Positions 1 through 7,356 of a DNA stretch of 38,941 nucleotides are shown here, piece by piece. The position numbers and the translations under genes are program-made. Below the pieces are notes generated by a model. That model was given only the letters and a program-made list of their open reading frames with translations. It did not search any database and had not been told where the DNA came from. The DNA is from Gammaproteobacteria bacterium (GTDB lineage Bacteria; Pseudomonadota; Gammaproteobacteria; Pseudomonadales; Azotimanducaceae). The DNA lies in NCBI GenBank assembly GCA_012269545.1, contig JAAXKB010000064.1, forward strand, positions 1-38,941, written 5' to 3'. Positions within the stretch are counted from its first letter, which is position 1. Every line of letters begins with the position of its first letter.

Positions 1-2
1 GT

Positions 3-374
3 ATATACGTCGTTGATGCACCGGCGGCGACCATGACGTTTTTTCGTCAGATCATGGAAAATGAGCCAGAGCGCTTCGCCGCAATGAACCGTATTTTTCA
101 CCATGCTCAAAGCAGCTTGCAGGGAGCCGGCTGGGCAGTCACGCGATTTGGTGGGGTCGTATATCTGAGTTTGTCGATGTGGGATGAGATCTACGTGAAG
201 TGTGTGCCGCGCTCGTTGGCGGCGGTAGCGGCTTCCACAGCCCGGCGCTTTGATCGTTTTTTGGACAGCACGGTTTCTAACCGGCATTCGTCAGACGACT
301 CGTGCGCAATGCCGGCGATACTTGCAGATGCCCTGCGCGGCCCGACAGTGATCAAGGGCCTGAATCTGATGTGA
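3..374 (+). CDS. Unrecognised protein, 5'-truncated by the window edge
   Basis: The reading frame is open from the window edge to a TGA at 372-374, so this is probably the C-terminal part of a longer protein; an internal ATG at 33 would give 113 aa. I do not recognise the family. The visible part has a hydrophobic stretch (GGVVYLSLSMW) and an alanine/arginine-rich helix, with no membrane segment or catalytic motif that I can name. A 6-bp hairpin (CGTGCT at 386-391, AGCACG at 400-405) lies just after the stop but lacks a T run. It could be a real gene tail or a chance open frame; the same strand carries the next regulator gene. Confidence 0.35.
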   Translation: MYVVDAPAATMTFFRQIMENEPERFAAMNRIFHHAQSSLQGAGWAVTRFGGVVYLSLSMWDEIYVKCVPRSLAAVAASTARRFDRFLDSTVSNRHSSDDSCAMPAILADALRGPTVIKGLNLM

Positions 375-620
375 TTGCATGCAAACGTGCTTCACTCTGA
401 GCACGCAAAAGACCCAAAATGCGCGTTCATCCACTTTTTGTTACCACTCCTCCGAAAATCCTGTTTCTGCGCTCGCGCCGAGAGAGACTTTCCGGCATGC
501 GCAGCTAGGCGGTTAGTTGTCCCAGCATTGTGCGAGTTAGTGGTTTGCGCTTTCAGCAAGCCGCTTCAAATCATGAAAGCGACTCACCGTAAGAAAGGTG
601 GTCTGCGAAAGGATGGACCT

Positions 621-1160
621 ATGGCTATGGCGACCCGTAAACGCAAAAGTGATAACGCAACGAGCGATAAACCAACGAGCACTGACGCTTCTGATCAAAC
701 AACGCAGCTCGAGGGTACGGTAACGAAAACCGGCAAACCAAGAGGGCGGCCGAAAGACGATCGAGCAAACTTGGATGCAGACTCCATTCAGGCAATGGGA
801 TACGGGCCTAGGGACTCTGGCGATCTGGGTCGCTCGTTCTCCGCGAGACTTCGAGAACTGCGACGTTCTAAGGGGCTTTCTTTACGCAAGTTAGGACGAG
901 ACATAGGCGTAACCGCCAATGCGGTACTGCGCTGGGAAAAAGACGAGGTGACGCCGACTCGCAGCAAAATGCTTGAATTATCCCGTCATTTTGAGGTTGA
1001 ACCCGCTTGGCTGGCATGGGGTATCGGCGCGCGACGCAACCGACTAAAACCCGTCGACCTTGTCTCGCAACTCGAAAAGTGCGACGAACCGCAGCTTCGC
1101 GCGATCAGTGCCTTGTTAGAGGCGTTTGATCAACACGGTGGCGCGGGCGGCCCCCGGTAA
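621..1160 (+). CDS. XRE-family HTH transcriptional regulator with AT-hook-like N-terminal tail
   Basis: A DNA-binding regulator of 179 aa. The frame is open from about 375, but the ATG at 621 has a good Shine-Dalgarno (AAAGGA, 608-613) at 7 bp spacing, so I start there. Residues 1-60 are a lysine/serine/threonine-rich, probably disordered tail containing PRGRPK (about residues 40-45), which matches the AT-hook core RGRP. Residues about 73-125 form a Cro/CI-type helix-turn-helix (arginine-rich entry, LSLRKLGRDIGVTANAVLRW, then a recognition region), followed by EPAWLAWG, a motif common in XRE regulators. The C-terminus (about 140-179) looks helical and may dimerise. No sensor domain is seen, so the ligand and targets are unknown. 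The flavin monooxygenase gene starts 94 bp downstream on the same strand and could be a target. Confidence 0.8.
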   Translation: MAMATRKRKSDNATSDKPTSTDASDQTTQLEGTVTKTGKPRGRPKDDRANLDADSIQAMGYGPRDSGDLGRSFSARLRELRRSKGLSLRKLGRDIGVTANAVLRWEKDEVTPTRSKMLELSRHFEVEPAWLAWGIGARRNRLKPVDLVSQLEKCDEPQLRAISALLEAFDQHGGAGGPR

Positions 1161-1254
1161 GCTGCGAACAAAGCATCTGGGCGGTGAGCGCATTGTTTTG
1201 CGATCCCTCTTGTAGTTCACTCCGTCAGTGACGTGGGCAAGGAGAGAGGGAGCT

Positions 1255-2334
1255 ATGCCGATAAACGTGCTGGGAATGATTGGGGTAACACCGCCTCTGG
1301 ATACAGCGACCGTGCACATTGTTGGCGGTGGCGTGGATCGCGACTACATCAAAGCGTTTACGCAAGCCCATGAGCAATCGGGGTTCGACGCCGTTCTGAT
1401 TGGTCATTCGTCCAGTTCTGCCGATGGGTTTGCTATCGCCCAATACGCGGCGACTCACTCAGACCGTATTAAAATTCTGCTCGCCCACCGCCCGGGCTTT
1501 TCGTCGCCTACTCAGGCTGCGCGTCGGGTGGCGACGCTGGATAACTTGATTGAAGGCCGTTTATTGCTGCATATCATCACCGGTGGTGTGGATGCAGATC
1601 AGCGACGAGACGGTGATTACACCCCTCATGACGAACGCTACCAGCGTACAGATGAGTACTTAGAAGTGATGCGAATGGTTTGGAATGCCACGGAACCGTT
1701 CGATTTCGAAGGTGAATTTTATCGTGTCAGCCGGGCCTCCAGTGACGTTCAGGGGCATCAAAAGCCCCACGTACCGCTTTGGTTTGGCGGTGTGTCCGAC
1801 GCAGCCATTCCGGTAGGTGCGAAGCATTGTGATACTTATGCGTTGTTTGGAGAGCCGCGGGCTCAGGTACAGGAGCTAATGACTCGGATCGATGCCGAAG
1901 CGGAGGTTTTCGGGCGTAAACCTGCCTACAACTTATCCTTTCGGCCGATTATTGGCGCAACAGAAGCGGAGGCTTGGCGAAAGGCGAAGGATATCTTGGC
2001 TGGGGTGGAATCCGCCGGAGGCAGTGGACAAAGCCGAGTACCCGAAGCGGAAACCGCGCGCCGATTGATGAGTTTAATTGATGGTGGTGAAGTGCAGGAT
2101 GAACGGCTATGGGTTCCAATTGCCGCTGCGGCCCAAGGCAGCGGCAATTCTACTGCCTTAGTAGGTACTGCCGAGCAAGTTGCCGAGGCGATTGCGAAGT
2201 ACTACGACATGGGTGTTAGCGGTGTTTTAATTCGCGGCTTCGACCCGTTCAACGATGCTGTTGAATATGGGAAAGAGTTGATTCCTCAAATTCGAGAGAA
2301 AGTTGCCGCCCGAGACGCAGCCTTATCGGCTTAA
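1255..2334 (+). CDS. LLM-class flavin-dependent oxidoreductase (alkanesulfonate monooxygenase SsuD-like)
   Basis: A 359-aa luciferase-like monooxygenase. SsuD-family enzymes use reduced FMN and O2 to cleave alkanesulfonates to aldehyde and sulfite; related members act on other substrates, so the substrate here is not certain. The order of conserved segments matches SsuD: AHRPGFSSPTQAARRVATLD (flavin-pocket region), HIITGG, an ERY motif, PLWFGG, and the late TALVGTAEQVAEAIAKY segment with a GxxxxLIRGF ending. The ATG at 1255 follows a purine-rich GGAGAGAGGGAG tract. A GTG at 1228 is in frame but is less well placed. No ssuE flavin reductase or ssuABC transporter lies nearby, so it would depend on a reductase encoded elsewhere. 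A weak 6-bp hairpin (2342-2358) follows the stop. Confidence 0.85.
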   Translation: MPINVLGMIGVTPPLDTATVHIVGGGVDRDYIKAFTQAHEQSGFDAVLIGHSSSSADGFAIAQYAATHSDRIKILLAHRPGFSSPTQAARRVATLDNLIEGRLLLHIITGGVDADQRRDGDYTPHDERYQRTDEYLEVMRMVWNATEPFDFEGEFYRVSRASSDVQGHQKPHVPLWFGGVSDAAIPVGAKHCDTYALFGEPRAQVQELMTRIDAEAEVFGRKPAYNLSFRPIIGATEAEAWRKAKDILAGVESAGGSGQSRVPEAETARRLMSLIDGGEVQDERLWVPIAAAAQGSGNSTALVGTAEQVAEAIAKYYDMGVSGVLIRGFDPFNDAVEYGKELIPQIREKVAARDAALSA

Positions 2335-2390
2335 ATCGACTCGAGCATTCCTTGCTCGCCGCCGTCAAGATTATTTGCAACGGGCTGCGC

Positions 2391-2564
2391 TCAGTAAGCC
2401 CGTCCTTCCAGTGGTCCGATGATGACCCAGTCAACGAGAGCCGCAGCCACGGCAAGTGTTACACAAACGAGAAAGATTACGCCCAGCAAACGCCAAATAT
2501 GGAATTTTTCCTCTTTCCCGTCCTCTTCTGTGTCGGGTGCGGGTGGTTGTTCGTCTGGGTGCAT
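2391..2564 (-). CDS. Small single-pass membrane protein, hypothetical
   Basis: A 57-aa protein that I do not recognise. The N-terminal half is acidic and proline-rich (about residues 1-20, with DEQPPAP and a run of acidic residues), followed by one strong hydrophobic helix (about residues 26-48, LLGVIFLVCVTLAVAAALV) and a short tail. The ATG at 2564 has a GAGGG Shine-Dalgarno 6 bp upstream, which argues that it is translated; an in-frame start at 2624 would overlap the end of the dehydrogenase gene. It lies 43 bp downstream of the Ldh/Mdh-type dehydrogenase on the same strand and is probably cotranscribed with it. It could be a small inner-membrane accessory protein. Function unknown. Confidence 0.6.
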   Translation of the reverse strand: MHPDEQPPAPDTEEDGKEEKFHIWRLLGVIFLVCVTLAVAAALVDWVIIGPLEGRAY

Positions 2565-2607
2565 TTGATTCCCTCTTCTGAGTACTCGGCCTGCTCGTTT
2601 TCTGTGG

Positions 2608-3687
2608 TTAGTTGTCCAATACACTTGCTAAGGAGGCAATACTGTCTCTGTCCAAACCGGCATGTTCGGCGGAGGTTAATACAGAATCCCAGCTATTCGG
2701 ATCGATTTCGATACCGTTTGCGATCCGTGCGGAGGCGCTCTCTTTTTCAGGGTCCCCCGGCAACCGCACCTGATCAACCCCTGCTGCTGGAGTGCTTGCA
2801 TAAATGTAGTTGATCATTGCACCCACTTCATTATCGAAGGAAGCCAGATCGCCGACGGCTTCTGGATCGATCAATACAGACAGCATGTTGTTGAGGGTTG
2901 CACCGCGCCGGGGATGTTCAGGTTGCATCGTGAATAAACCACCCAATGCTCCACCAAGCAGTTCGCAAATCACCATCAATCCGTAACCTTTGTGTCCGCC
3001 GAAGGGCTGCATCGCTCCTTTTGGGTTGTCGCCAAAGATAACGCCCGGATCTGTGGTTTCCAGACCGTTTTCATCTACCAGCGATTGGCCGGGTACGGCA
3101 GTGCCTTTCATGTGCGCGACCCTGACTTTGCCAGCCGCTACGGTTGTCGTAGCCATGTCGAGTACAACATGCTGACCGTCCGGGCGAGGAACTGCGCAGC
3201 AGTAGGGATTGGTAATAAATCGGCGGTCACGGCCCCCGAAGGCAACCACCATCGGGTCATGTCCTACAACGTTCACGTAGTGCATCGACACTAAACCATG
3301 GTCTGCACAGTACTCAGCGAAAGCGCCAATCCGGCCGAGATGGGCGGCATTGCCCAAGGCGACGCAACCAATGCCAAAGTTCTTGGTTCGCTCAATACCA
3401 ATATCCATGGCCTCAAAGCCCACGATGCGACCAAGGCCGGTACCGCCATCAATGGAGACAATGGCATTGTTGTCTTTGATAATCTGAGCATGGCGATTAG
3501 GGTCAACTTGCTTGTCGATCATGCCTTTTACATAGGCGGGAATCATACCGACGCCGTGGGAGTCGTGACCTTTCAGATTTGCTTCGACCAGATGGTGGGC
3601 TACCGCGTCAGCGTGCGCTCTCGGTGCGCCGGCTGCTTCAAGAATGGCACTGGCAGTGCGGGTCAAGGAAGTGTGTTCGATGAGCAT
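2608..3687 (-). CDS. Ldh/malate-dehydrogenase type 2 family (COG2055) NAD(P)-dependent 2-hydroxyacid dehydrogenase
   Basis: A 359-aa cytosolic oxidoreductase of the YbiC/AllD/ComC fold, which is unrelated to classical Rossmann malate dehydrogenases. Members interconvert 2-hydroxy acids and 2-oxo acids (malate, sulfolactate, ureidoglycolate and others); the exact substrate cannot be read from the sequence. Support comes from the N-terminal GHDSHGVGMIPAY motif containing the catalytic His, the segment GLGRIVGFEAMD, the NAAHLGRIGAFAEY helix, a VLDMATTTVAAGKV strand, and the glycine-rich GGHKGYGLMVICELLGGALGG near residue 250. The ATG at 3687 has AAGGGG 6-7 bp upstream; an upstream in-frame start adds 17 residues with no homology. 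It sits just downstream of tRNA-Arg(ACG) on the same strand. The small membrane protein follows it. Confidence 0.88.
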   Translation of the reverse strand: MLIEHTSLTRTASAILEAAGAPRAHADAVAHHLVEANLKGHDSHGVGMIPAYVKGMIDKQVDPNRHAQIIKDNNAIVSIDGGTGLGRIVGFEAMDIGIERTKNFGIGCVALGNAAHLGRIGAFAEYCADHGLVSMHYVNVVGHDPMVVAFGGRDRRFITNPYCCAVPRPDGQHVVLDMATTTVAAGKVRVAHMKGTAVPGQSLVDENGLETTDPGVIFGDNPKGAMQPFGGHKGYGLMVICELLGGALGGLFTMQPEHPRRGATLNNMLSVLIDPEAVGDLASFDNEVGAMINYIYASTPAAGVDQVRLPGDPEKESASARIANGIEIDPNSWDSVLTSAEHAGLDRDSIASLASVLDN

Positions 3688-3761
3688 GTTATCCCCTTGA
3701 AATGTTGCATCCGCTTTGAAACGAGCAGCTAGGAGCAAATCTCAAAAGGACGAGAAGAAGG

Positions 3762-3838
3762 TGGCGCACCCGACAGGATTCGAACCTGTAATCCCCGGTT
3801 TCGTAGACCGGTGCCTTATCCAGTTTGGCCACGGGTGC
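3762..3838 (-). tRNA. tRNA-Arg(ACG)
   Basis: A 77-nt cloverleaf read on the minus strand. Acceptor GCACCCG pairs with CGGGTGC, the discriminator is G and the 3' CCA is encoded. The D stem is GCC/GGC, the anticodon stem CCGGT/ACCGG with loop CTACGAA (anticodon ACG, presumably edited to ICG), and the T stem ACAGG/CCTGT with loop TTCGAAT. All stems are perfect. It decodes the major CGN arginine codons. Confidence 0.97.
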
Positions 3839-3863
3839 TTCGGGCAGATCTTCTGCGGGCGGC

Positions 3864-3892
3864 ATTATCTTGAAGAATGCATGAGTTCTCAA
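3864..3892 (-). promoter_or_regulatory. Sigma-70 promoter for tRNA-Arg(ACG)
   Basis: On the minus strand, TTGAGA (3887-3892) and GATAAT (3864-3869) are separated by exactly 17 bp and stand about 25 bp upstream of the tRNA 5' end. Both boxes match 5 of 6 consensus positions. Confidence 0.6.
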
Positions 3893-3990
3893 GATGTTTC
3901 CTTCTTTCCTGTTGAATTGGTTGCTCGGAATCCATCGCCAAGACTAAAACAATCAGGATATGCTAGGGGCTGACAGCAGAGGTTTTTGGT

Positions 3991-4242
3991 ATGAGTAATT
4001 TGCTGGACCCGCTTGTGGGTGCAGGTATTGAATTGATGCTTGTGGGCATGGGAACGGTATTCTTGTTTCTGACGCTGTTGGTGTTTGTGGTGAAACTGAT
4101 GAGCGCGCTGGTGTCTCGCTTTGTCACATCAGAAACCGCCGTCACACCTGCGACTGCCTCCCAAAACAATCCCTCTGCAGCAATACCAGCTGCCCACGTT
4201 GCTGCAATAGCCGCAGCGATTGATCAGCACAGGAACCGCTAA
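3991..4242 (+). CDS. oadG: Oxaloacetate decarboxylase gamma subunit
   Basis: An 83-aa membrane-anchored gamma chain of the Na+-pumping oxaloacetate decarboxylase. In the known complex it bridges the soluble alpha chain to the membrane beta chain and stabilises assembly. The sequence shows the family pattern: a short N-terminus with GAGIELMLVGMGTVFLFLTLLVFVV forming one transmembrane helix (about residues 11-35), then an Ala/Thr/Pro-rich cytosolic linker ending in a short polar tail (AAIAAAIDQHRNR). The ATG at 3991 is preceded by AGAGG. It is first in an oadG-oadA-oadB order with 66-67 bp gaps, the classical arrangement, so operon membership supports the call. Confidence 0.9.
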   Translation: MSNLLDPLVGAGIELMLVGMGTVFLFLTLLVFVVKLMSALVSRFVTSETAVTPATASQNNPSAAIPAAHVAAIAAAIDQHRNR

Positions 4243-4308
4243 CGTAACCTTTGGCTGGGCCTGCGTGGTATGCGCTGGGCGCAGAAGTCACAAAGATTGG
4301 AGAGGATA

Positions 4309-6099
4309 GTGAATCAGTCTGTCTTAGGAATTACCGACGTCGTGTTGCGCGATGCGCATCAAAGTCTGCTAGCCACCCGCCTGCGTATAGAGGACATGTT
4401 ACCCATTGCCGAGAAACTGGATCAGGTGGGGTTTTGGTCGCTGGAGTCTTGGGGTGGCGCGACCTTTGATGCTTGCATTCGCTACCTAGGTGAGGATCCG
4501 TGGGAGCGTATTCGCTTGCTGAAGAAGGCCATGCCCAATACCCCTCAGCAGATGTTGTTGCGTGGTCAGAATATCTTAGGGTATCGGCACTACGCCGATG
4601 ATTTAGTTGAAAAATTTGTTGAGCGCGCGGCAGTGAATGGCGTCGACGTCTTTCGAATTTTTGATGCGATGAACGACATGCGCAACCTGCAAACCGCGAT
4701 TCAGGCAACGCGGGCTGTTGGCGGGCATGCCCAAGGGACCATTTCCTATACCGTAAGTCCGGTGCATACGCTGCAGTTATGGCTGGATTTGGGCAAACAG
4801 ATCGAAGATATGGGCGCCGACAGTCTGTGCATTAAAGACATGGCAGGATTGCTAAAGCCCTATACCGCTTTTGAATTGGTGAGCGGTTTGAAAGCCAGCC
4901 TCGATATTCCCATTCATATGCAATGTCATGCGACCACGGGGATGTCGACAACAACCTATCTCAAGGCGATCGAAGCTGGCGTCGACAATGTCGATACGGC
5001 GATCTCGTCAATGAGCATGACTTACGGGCATTCGGCAACAGAATCCTTGGTTGCGATTCTGCAAGATCAACCGCGTGATACTGGGTTGAACATTGAATTG
5101 CTGGAAGAAATTTCTGCGTACTTCCGTGAGGTTCGGAAAAAGTATGCGCAGTTCGAAGGCAGCTTGCGTGGCGTCGACTCTCGGATTCTGGTGGCTCAAG
5201 TGCCTGGCGGCATGCTGACGAATCTTGAAGGGCAGCTGAAAGAACAAAGTGCCGCTGATCGGTTGGATGAGGTGTTGGCTGAGATTCCAAAAGTGCGTGA
5301 GGACCTGGGCATGATTCCCTTGGTGACGCCCACCTCTCAGATTGTCGGCACTCAAGCAGTTATCAACGTGCTCAGCGGCACTCGCTACAGCTCCATAACT
5401 CGGGAGTCGGCTGGGGTTTTGCGTGGCGAGTATGGTTCGACGCCCGCGCCGGTGAGCGCGGTGCTGCAAAAACGTGCCTTGGACGGTGATGAGCTCATTA
5501 CCGATCGTCCAGCCGATCATCTGGCGCCGGAGTTAGATTCCCAGACAACGGCGTTGCGAGAACTTGCTGCGCAACAGGGGTTTGATTTGGCTGGGTCGAA
5601 AAGCGGCGAGGGCGAAGACGTTGACGATGTTTTGACCTACGCATTATTTCCCCAAGTGGCAGCGAAGTTTCTGGCAAATCGAGGAAACTCCGACGCATTC
5701 GAGCCAGTCCCGAGTGTGGCGCCGGTAACGGTACTCGCAGAGGCGCCTGCAGGGACGCAAGAATCTGCTCACTACACAATTTCGGTGGATGGTCATTCCT
5801 ATCAGGTGATTGTTGCTGAGGGTGATGTAACCCTAGCGCCGACGGTGACCGAGCCTACCACTTCAGCGCCCCTATCAACCGGCCCTGCAACAAATATCAC
5901 GGCAGGTTTGGCGGGCACAATTCATGAGGTATCGGTCACTGTGGGCGATGTCGTCGCCGAGGGGCAGGTGGTGTGTGTTTTGGAAGCCATGAAGATGGAA
6001 ACGGAGGTCCGTGCCGCCGCTTCTGGCACCATTCGCACCATCGACGTGAGTGCCGGTGATAGTGTGACTGTCGGCCAGATTTTGATGAGTTTGAGTTAA
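4309..6099 (+). CDS. oadA: Oxaloacetate decarboxylase alpha subunit (biotin-dependent carboxyltransferase)
   Basis: A 596-aa cytosolic subunit that transfers the carboxyl of oxaloacetate to biotin, giving pyruvate; the beta subunit then decarboxylates carboxybiotin and pumps Na+. The N-terminal carboxyltransferase TIM barrel starts with [15 protein letters not shown] (residues 10-24), continues with [11 protein letters not shown] (catalytic Lys region) and MQCHATTGM (metal-ligand His region), followed by the conserved carboxylase domain. A Pro/Thr/Ala-rich linker at about residues 470-520 leads to a C-terminal biotinyl domain with EAMKMETEV; the biotin-accepting Lys is about residue 562. I choose the GTG at 4309 because GGAGAGGA lies just upstream and the homology starts there; an ATG at 4270 is in frame but has no support. 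Pyruvate carboxylase subunit B shares these domains, but oadG and oadB on either side decide the call. Confidence 0.95.
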   Translation: MNQSVLGITDVVLRDAHQSLLATRLRIEDMLPIAEKLDQVGFWSLESWGGATFDACIRYLGEDPWERIRLLKKAMPNTPQQMLLRGQNILGYRHYADDLVEKFVERAAVNGVDVFRIFDAMNDMRNLQTAIQATRAVGGHAQGTISYTVSPVHTLQLWLDLGKQIEDMGADSLCIKDMAGLLKPYTAFELVSGLKASLDIPIHMQCHATTGMSTTTYLKAIEAGVDNVDTAISSMSMTYGHSATESLVAILQDQPRDTGLNIELLEEISAYFREVRKKYAQFEGSLRGVDSRILVAQVPGGMLTNLEGQLKEQSAADRLDEVLAEIPKVREDLGMIPLVTPTSQIVGTQAVINVLSGTRYSSITRESAGVLRGEYGSTPAPVSAVLQKRALDGDELITDRPADHLAPELDSQTTALRELAAQQGFDLAGSKSGEGEDVDDVLTYALFPQVAAKFLANRGNSDAFEPVPSVAPVTVLAEAPAGTQESAHYTISVDGHSYQVIVAEGDVTLAPTVTEPTTSAPLSTGPATNITAGLAGTIHEVSVTVGDVVAEGQVVCVLEAMKMETEVRAAASGTIRTIDVSAGDSVTVGQILMSLS

Positions 6100-6166
6100 C
6101 GGACCGGTTCCCGACACCATGGTCCCATTGAGTTCTAGAGAAGAAGCCAAATAGTGGAGAGCATCG

Positions 6167-7300
6167 TTGGAATTGATTGATCAATTATGGTCCGGCTCGG
6201 GTCTCGCGCAGATCAATACTGGTCAAGCGACGATGATCTTAATCAGCTTGATATTACTGTATCTGGCGATTGCTAAAAAATTCGAACCTCTGTTGTTGGT
6301 CACCATTGGCTTTGGTGGGTTGCTGAGCAATATTCCCGGGGTGGACATAGCGACCGGTGACGGATTGCTGCATTTAATCTATGTGGTTGGCATTGAAACC
6401 GGCGCGTTTCCCCTATTAATCTTTATGGGTGTCGGTGCCATGACTGACTTCGGTCCGGTGCTGGCCAACCCTAAAACCTTTCTTCTGGGGGCGGCGGCGC
6501 AATTCGGCATTTTCGCCACGCTGCTGGGGGCTCTGGCTCTGACGAGTATTGGCTGGATGGACTTCAGTCTGAGTCAGGCAGCGGCCATCGGTATCATCGG
6601 TGGTGCGGATGGACCGACCGCAATTTTTGTTGCTACCAAGCTTGCACCAGAGTTGCTTGGGGCTATCGCCATCGCAGCCTATTCCTATATGGCGCTAGTG
6701 CCAATTATTCAGCCGCCGATTATGCGTGCTCTGACCAATGAACAAGAGCGCAGCATTGTCATGGTTCAGCTGCGTGAGGTGAGTCAGCTCGAGCGCATCA
6801 TTTTTCCCTTGTTGTTGCTGATATTGGTGGCGTTTTTGTTGCCTTCGGCCGCGCCGCTGCTGGGGATGTTCTGCTTTGGAAATCTAATGCGAGAGTGCGG
6901 TGTCGTCGAGCGGCTTGCAGACACCACGCGCAACTCGCTGATTAATATCGTTACGATCATGTTGGGTTTGGGCGTGGGTTCAAAGTTGCAAGCGGAAAAT
7001 TTCCTGACAAGCGAAACTCTGGGTATCTTGGTGCTGGGTATGCTTGCTTTTGGAATAGGCACGGCTAGCGGCGTGCTGATGGCGAAAGTGATGAATCGCG
7101 TGTCCTCGACTCCGATCAACCCGCTGATCGGTGCCGCCGGCGTCAGCGCTGTTCCGATGGCGGCGCGAGTGGTGAACAGAGTTGGATTGGAGTCGAATCC
7201 ACAAAATTATTTGCTGATGCACGCAATGGGACCGAACGTGGCTGGGGTGATTGGCTCAGCCGTAGCGGCAGGTCTGATGATCATGCTTGTGGGTGGCTGA
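6167..7300 (+). CDS. oadB: Oxaloacetate decarboxylase beta subunit, Na+ pump
   Basis: A 377-aa polytopic inner-membrane protein that couples carboxybiotin decarboxylation to Na+ export. It contains the family hallmark [10 protein letters not shown] (residues about 145-154); the Asp at about residue 148 corresponds to the conserved Na+-binding Asp of OadB. A second conserved core occurs late ([18 protein letters not shown], then [18 protein letters not shown]). Many hydrophobic helices span the length and the size is somewhat shorter than the 430-aa Klebsiella form, as in MmdB/GcdB-type chains. The TTG at 6167 has GGAG 7 bp upstream and is the best start. It closes the oadGAB set; 56 bp later a different gene follows on the same strand. 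Confidence 0.93.
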   Translation: MELIDQLWSGSGLAQINTGQATMILISLILLYLAIAKKFEPLLLVTIGFGGLLSNIPGVDIATGDGLLHLIYVVGIETGAFPLLIFMGVGAMTDFGPVLANPKTFLLGAAAQFGIFATLLGALALTSIGWMDFSLSQAAAIGIIGGADGPTAIFVATKLAPELLGAIAIAAYSYMALVPIIQPPIMRALTNEQERSIVMVQLREVSQLERIIFPLLLLILVAFLLPSAAPLLGMFCFGNLMRECGVVERLADTTRNSLINIVTIMLGLGVGSKLQAENFLTSETLGILVLGMLAFGIGTASGVLMAKVMNRVSSTPINPLIGAAGVSAVPMAARVVNRVGLESNPQNYLLMHAMGPNVAGVIGSAVAAGLMIMLVGG

Positions 7301-7356
7301 TTAGCGCTTTGATCTGACGGCTGGTACCATCTCGCTTCGTTTTCTGGCGGCATCCT

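Noticed and set aside
375-620. N-terminal extension of the XRE regulator from TTG 375
   Set aside because: The extra 82 residues are low in similarity and the ATG at 621 has a far better ribosome site.
3716-3973. 85-aa plus-strand frame
   Set aside because: It overlaps tRNA-Arg(ACG); HPTGFEPVIPGF is the well-known tRNA read-through artefact.
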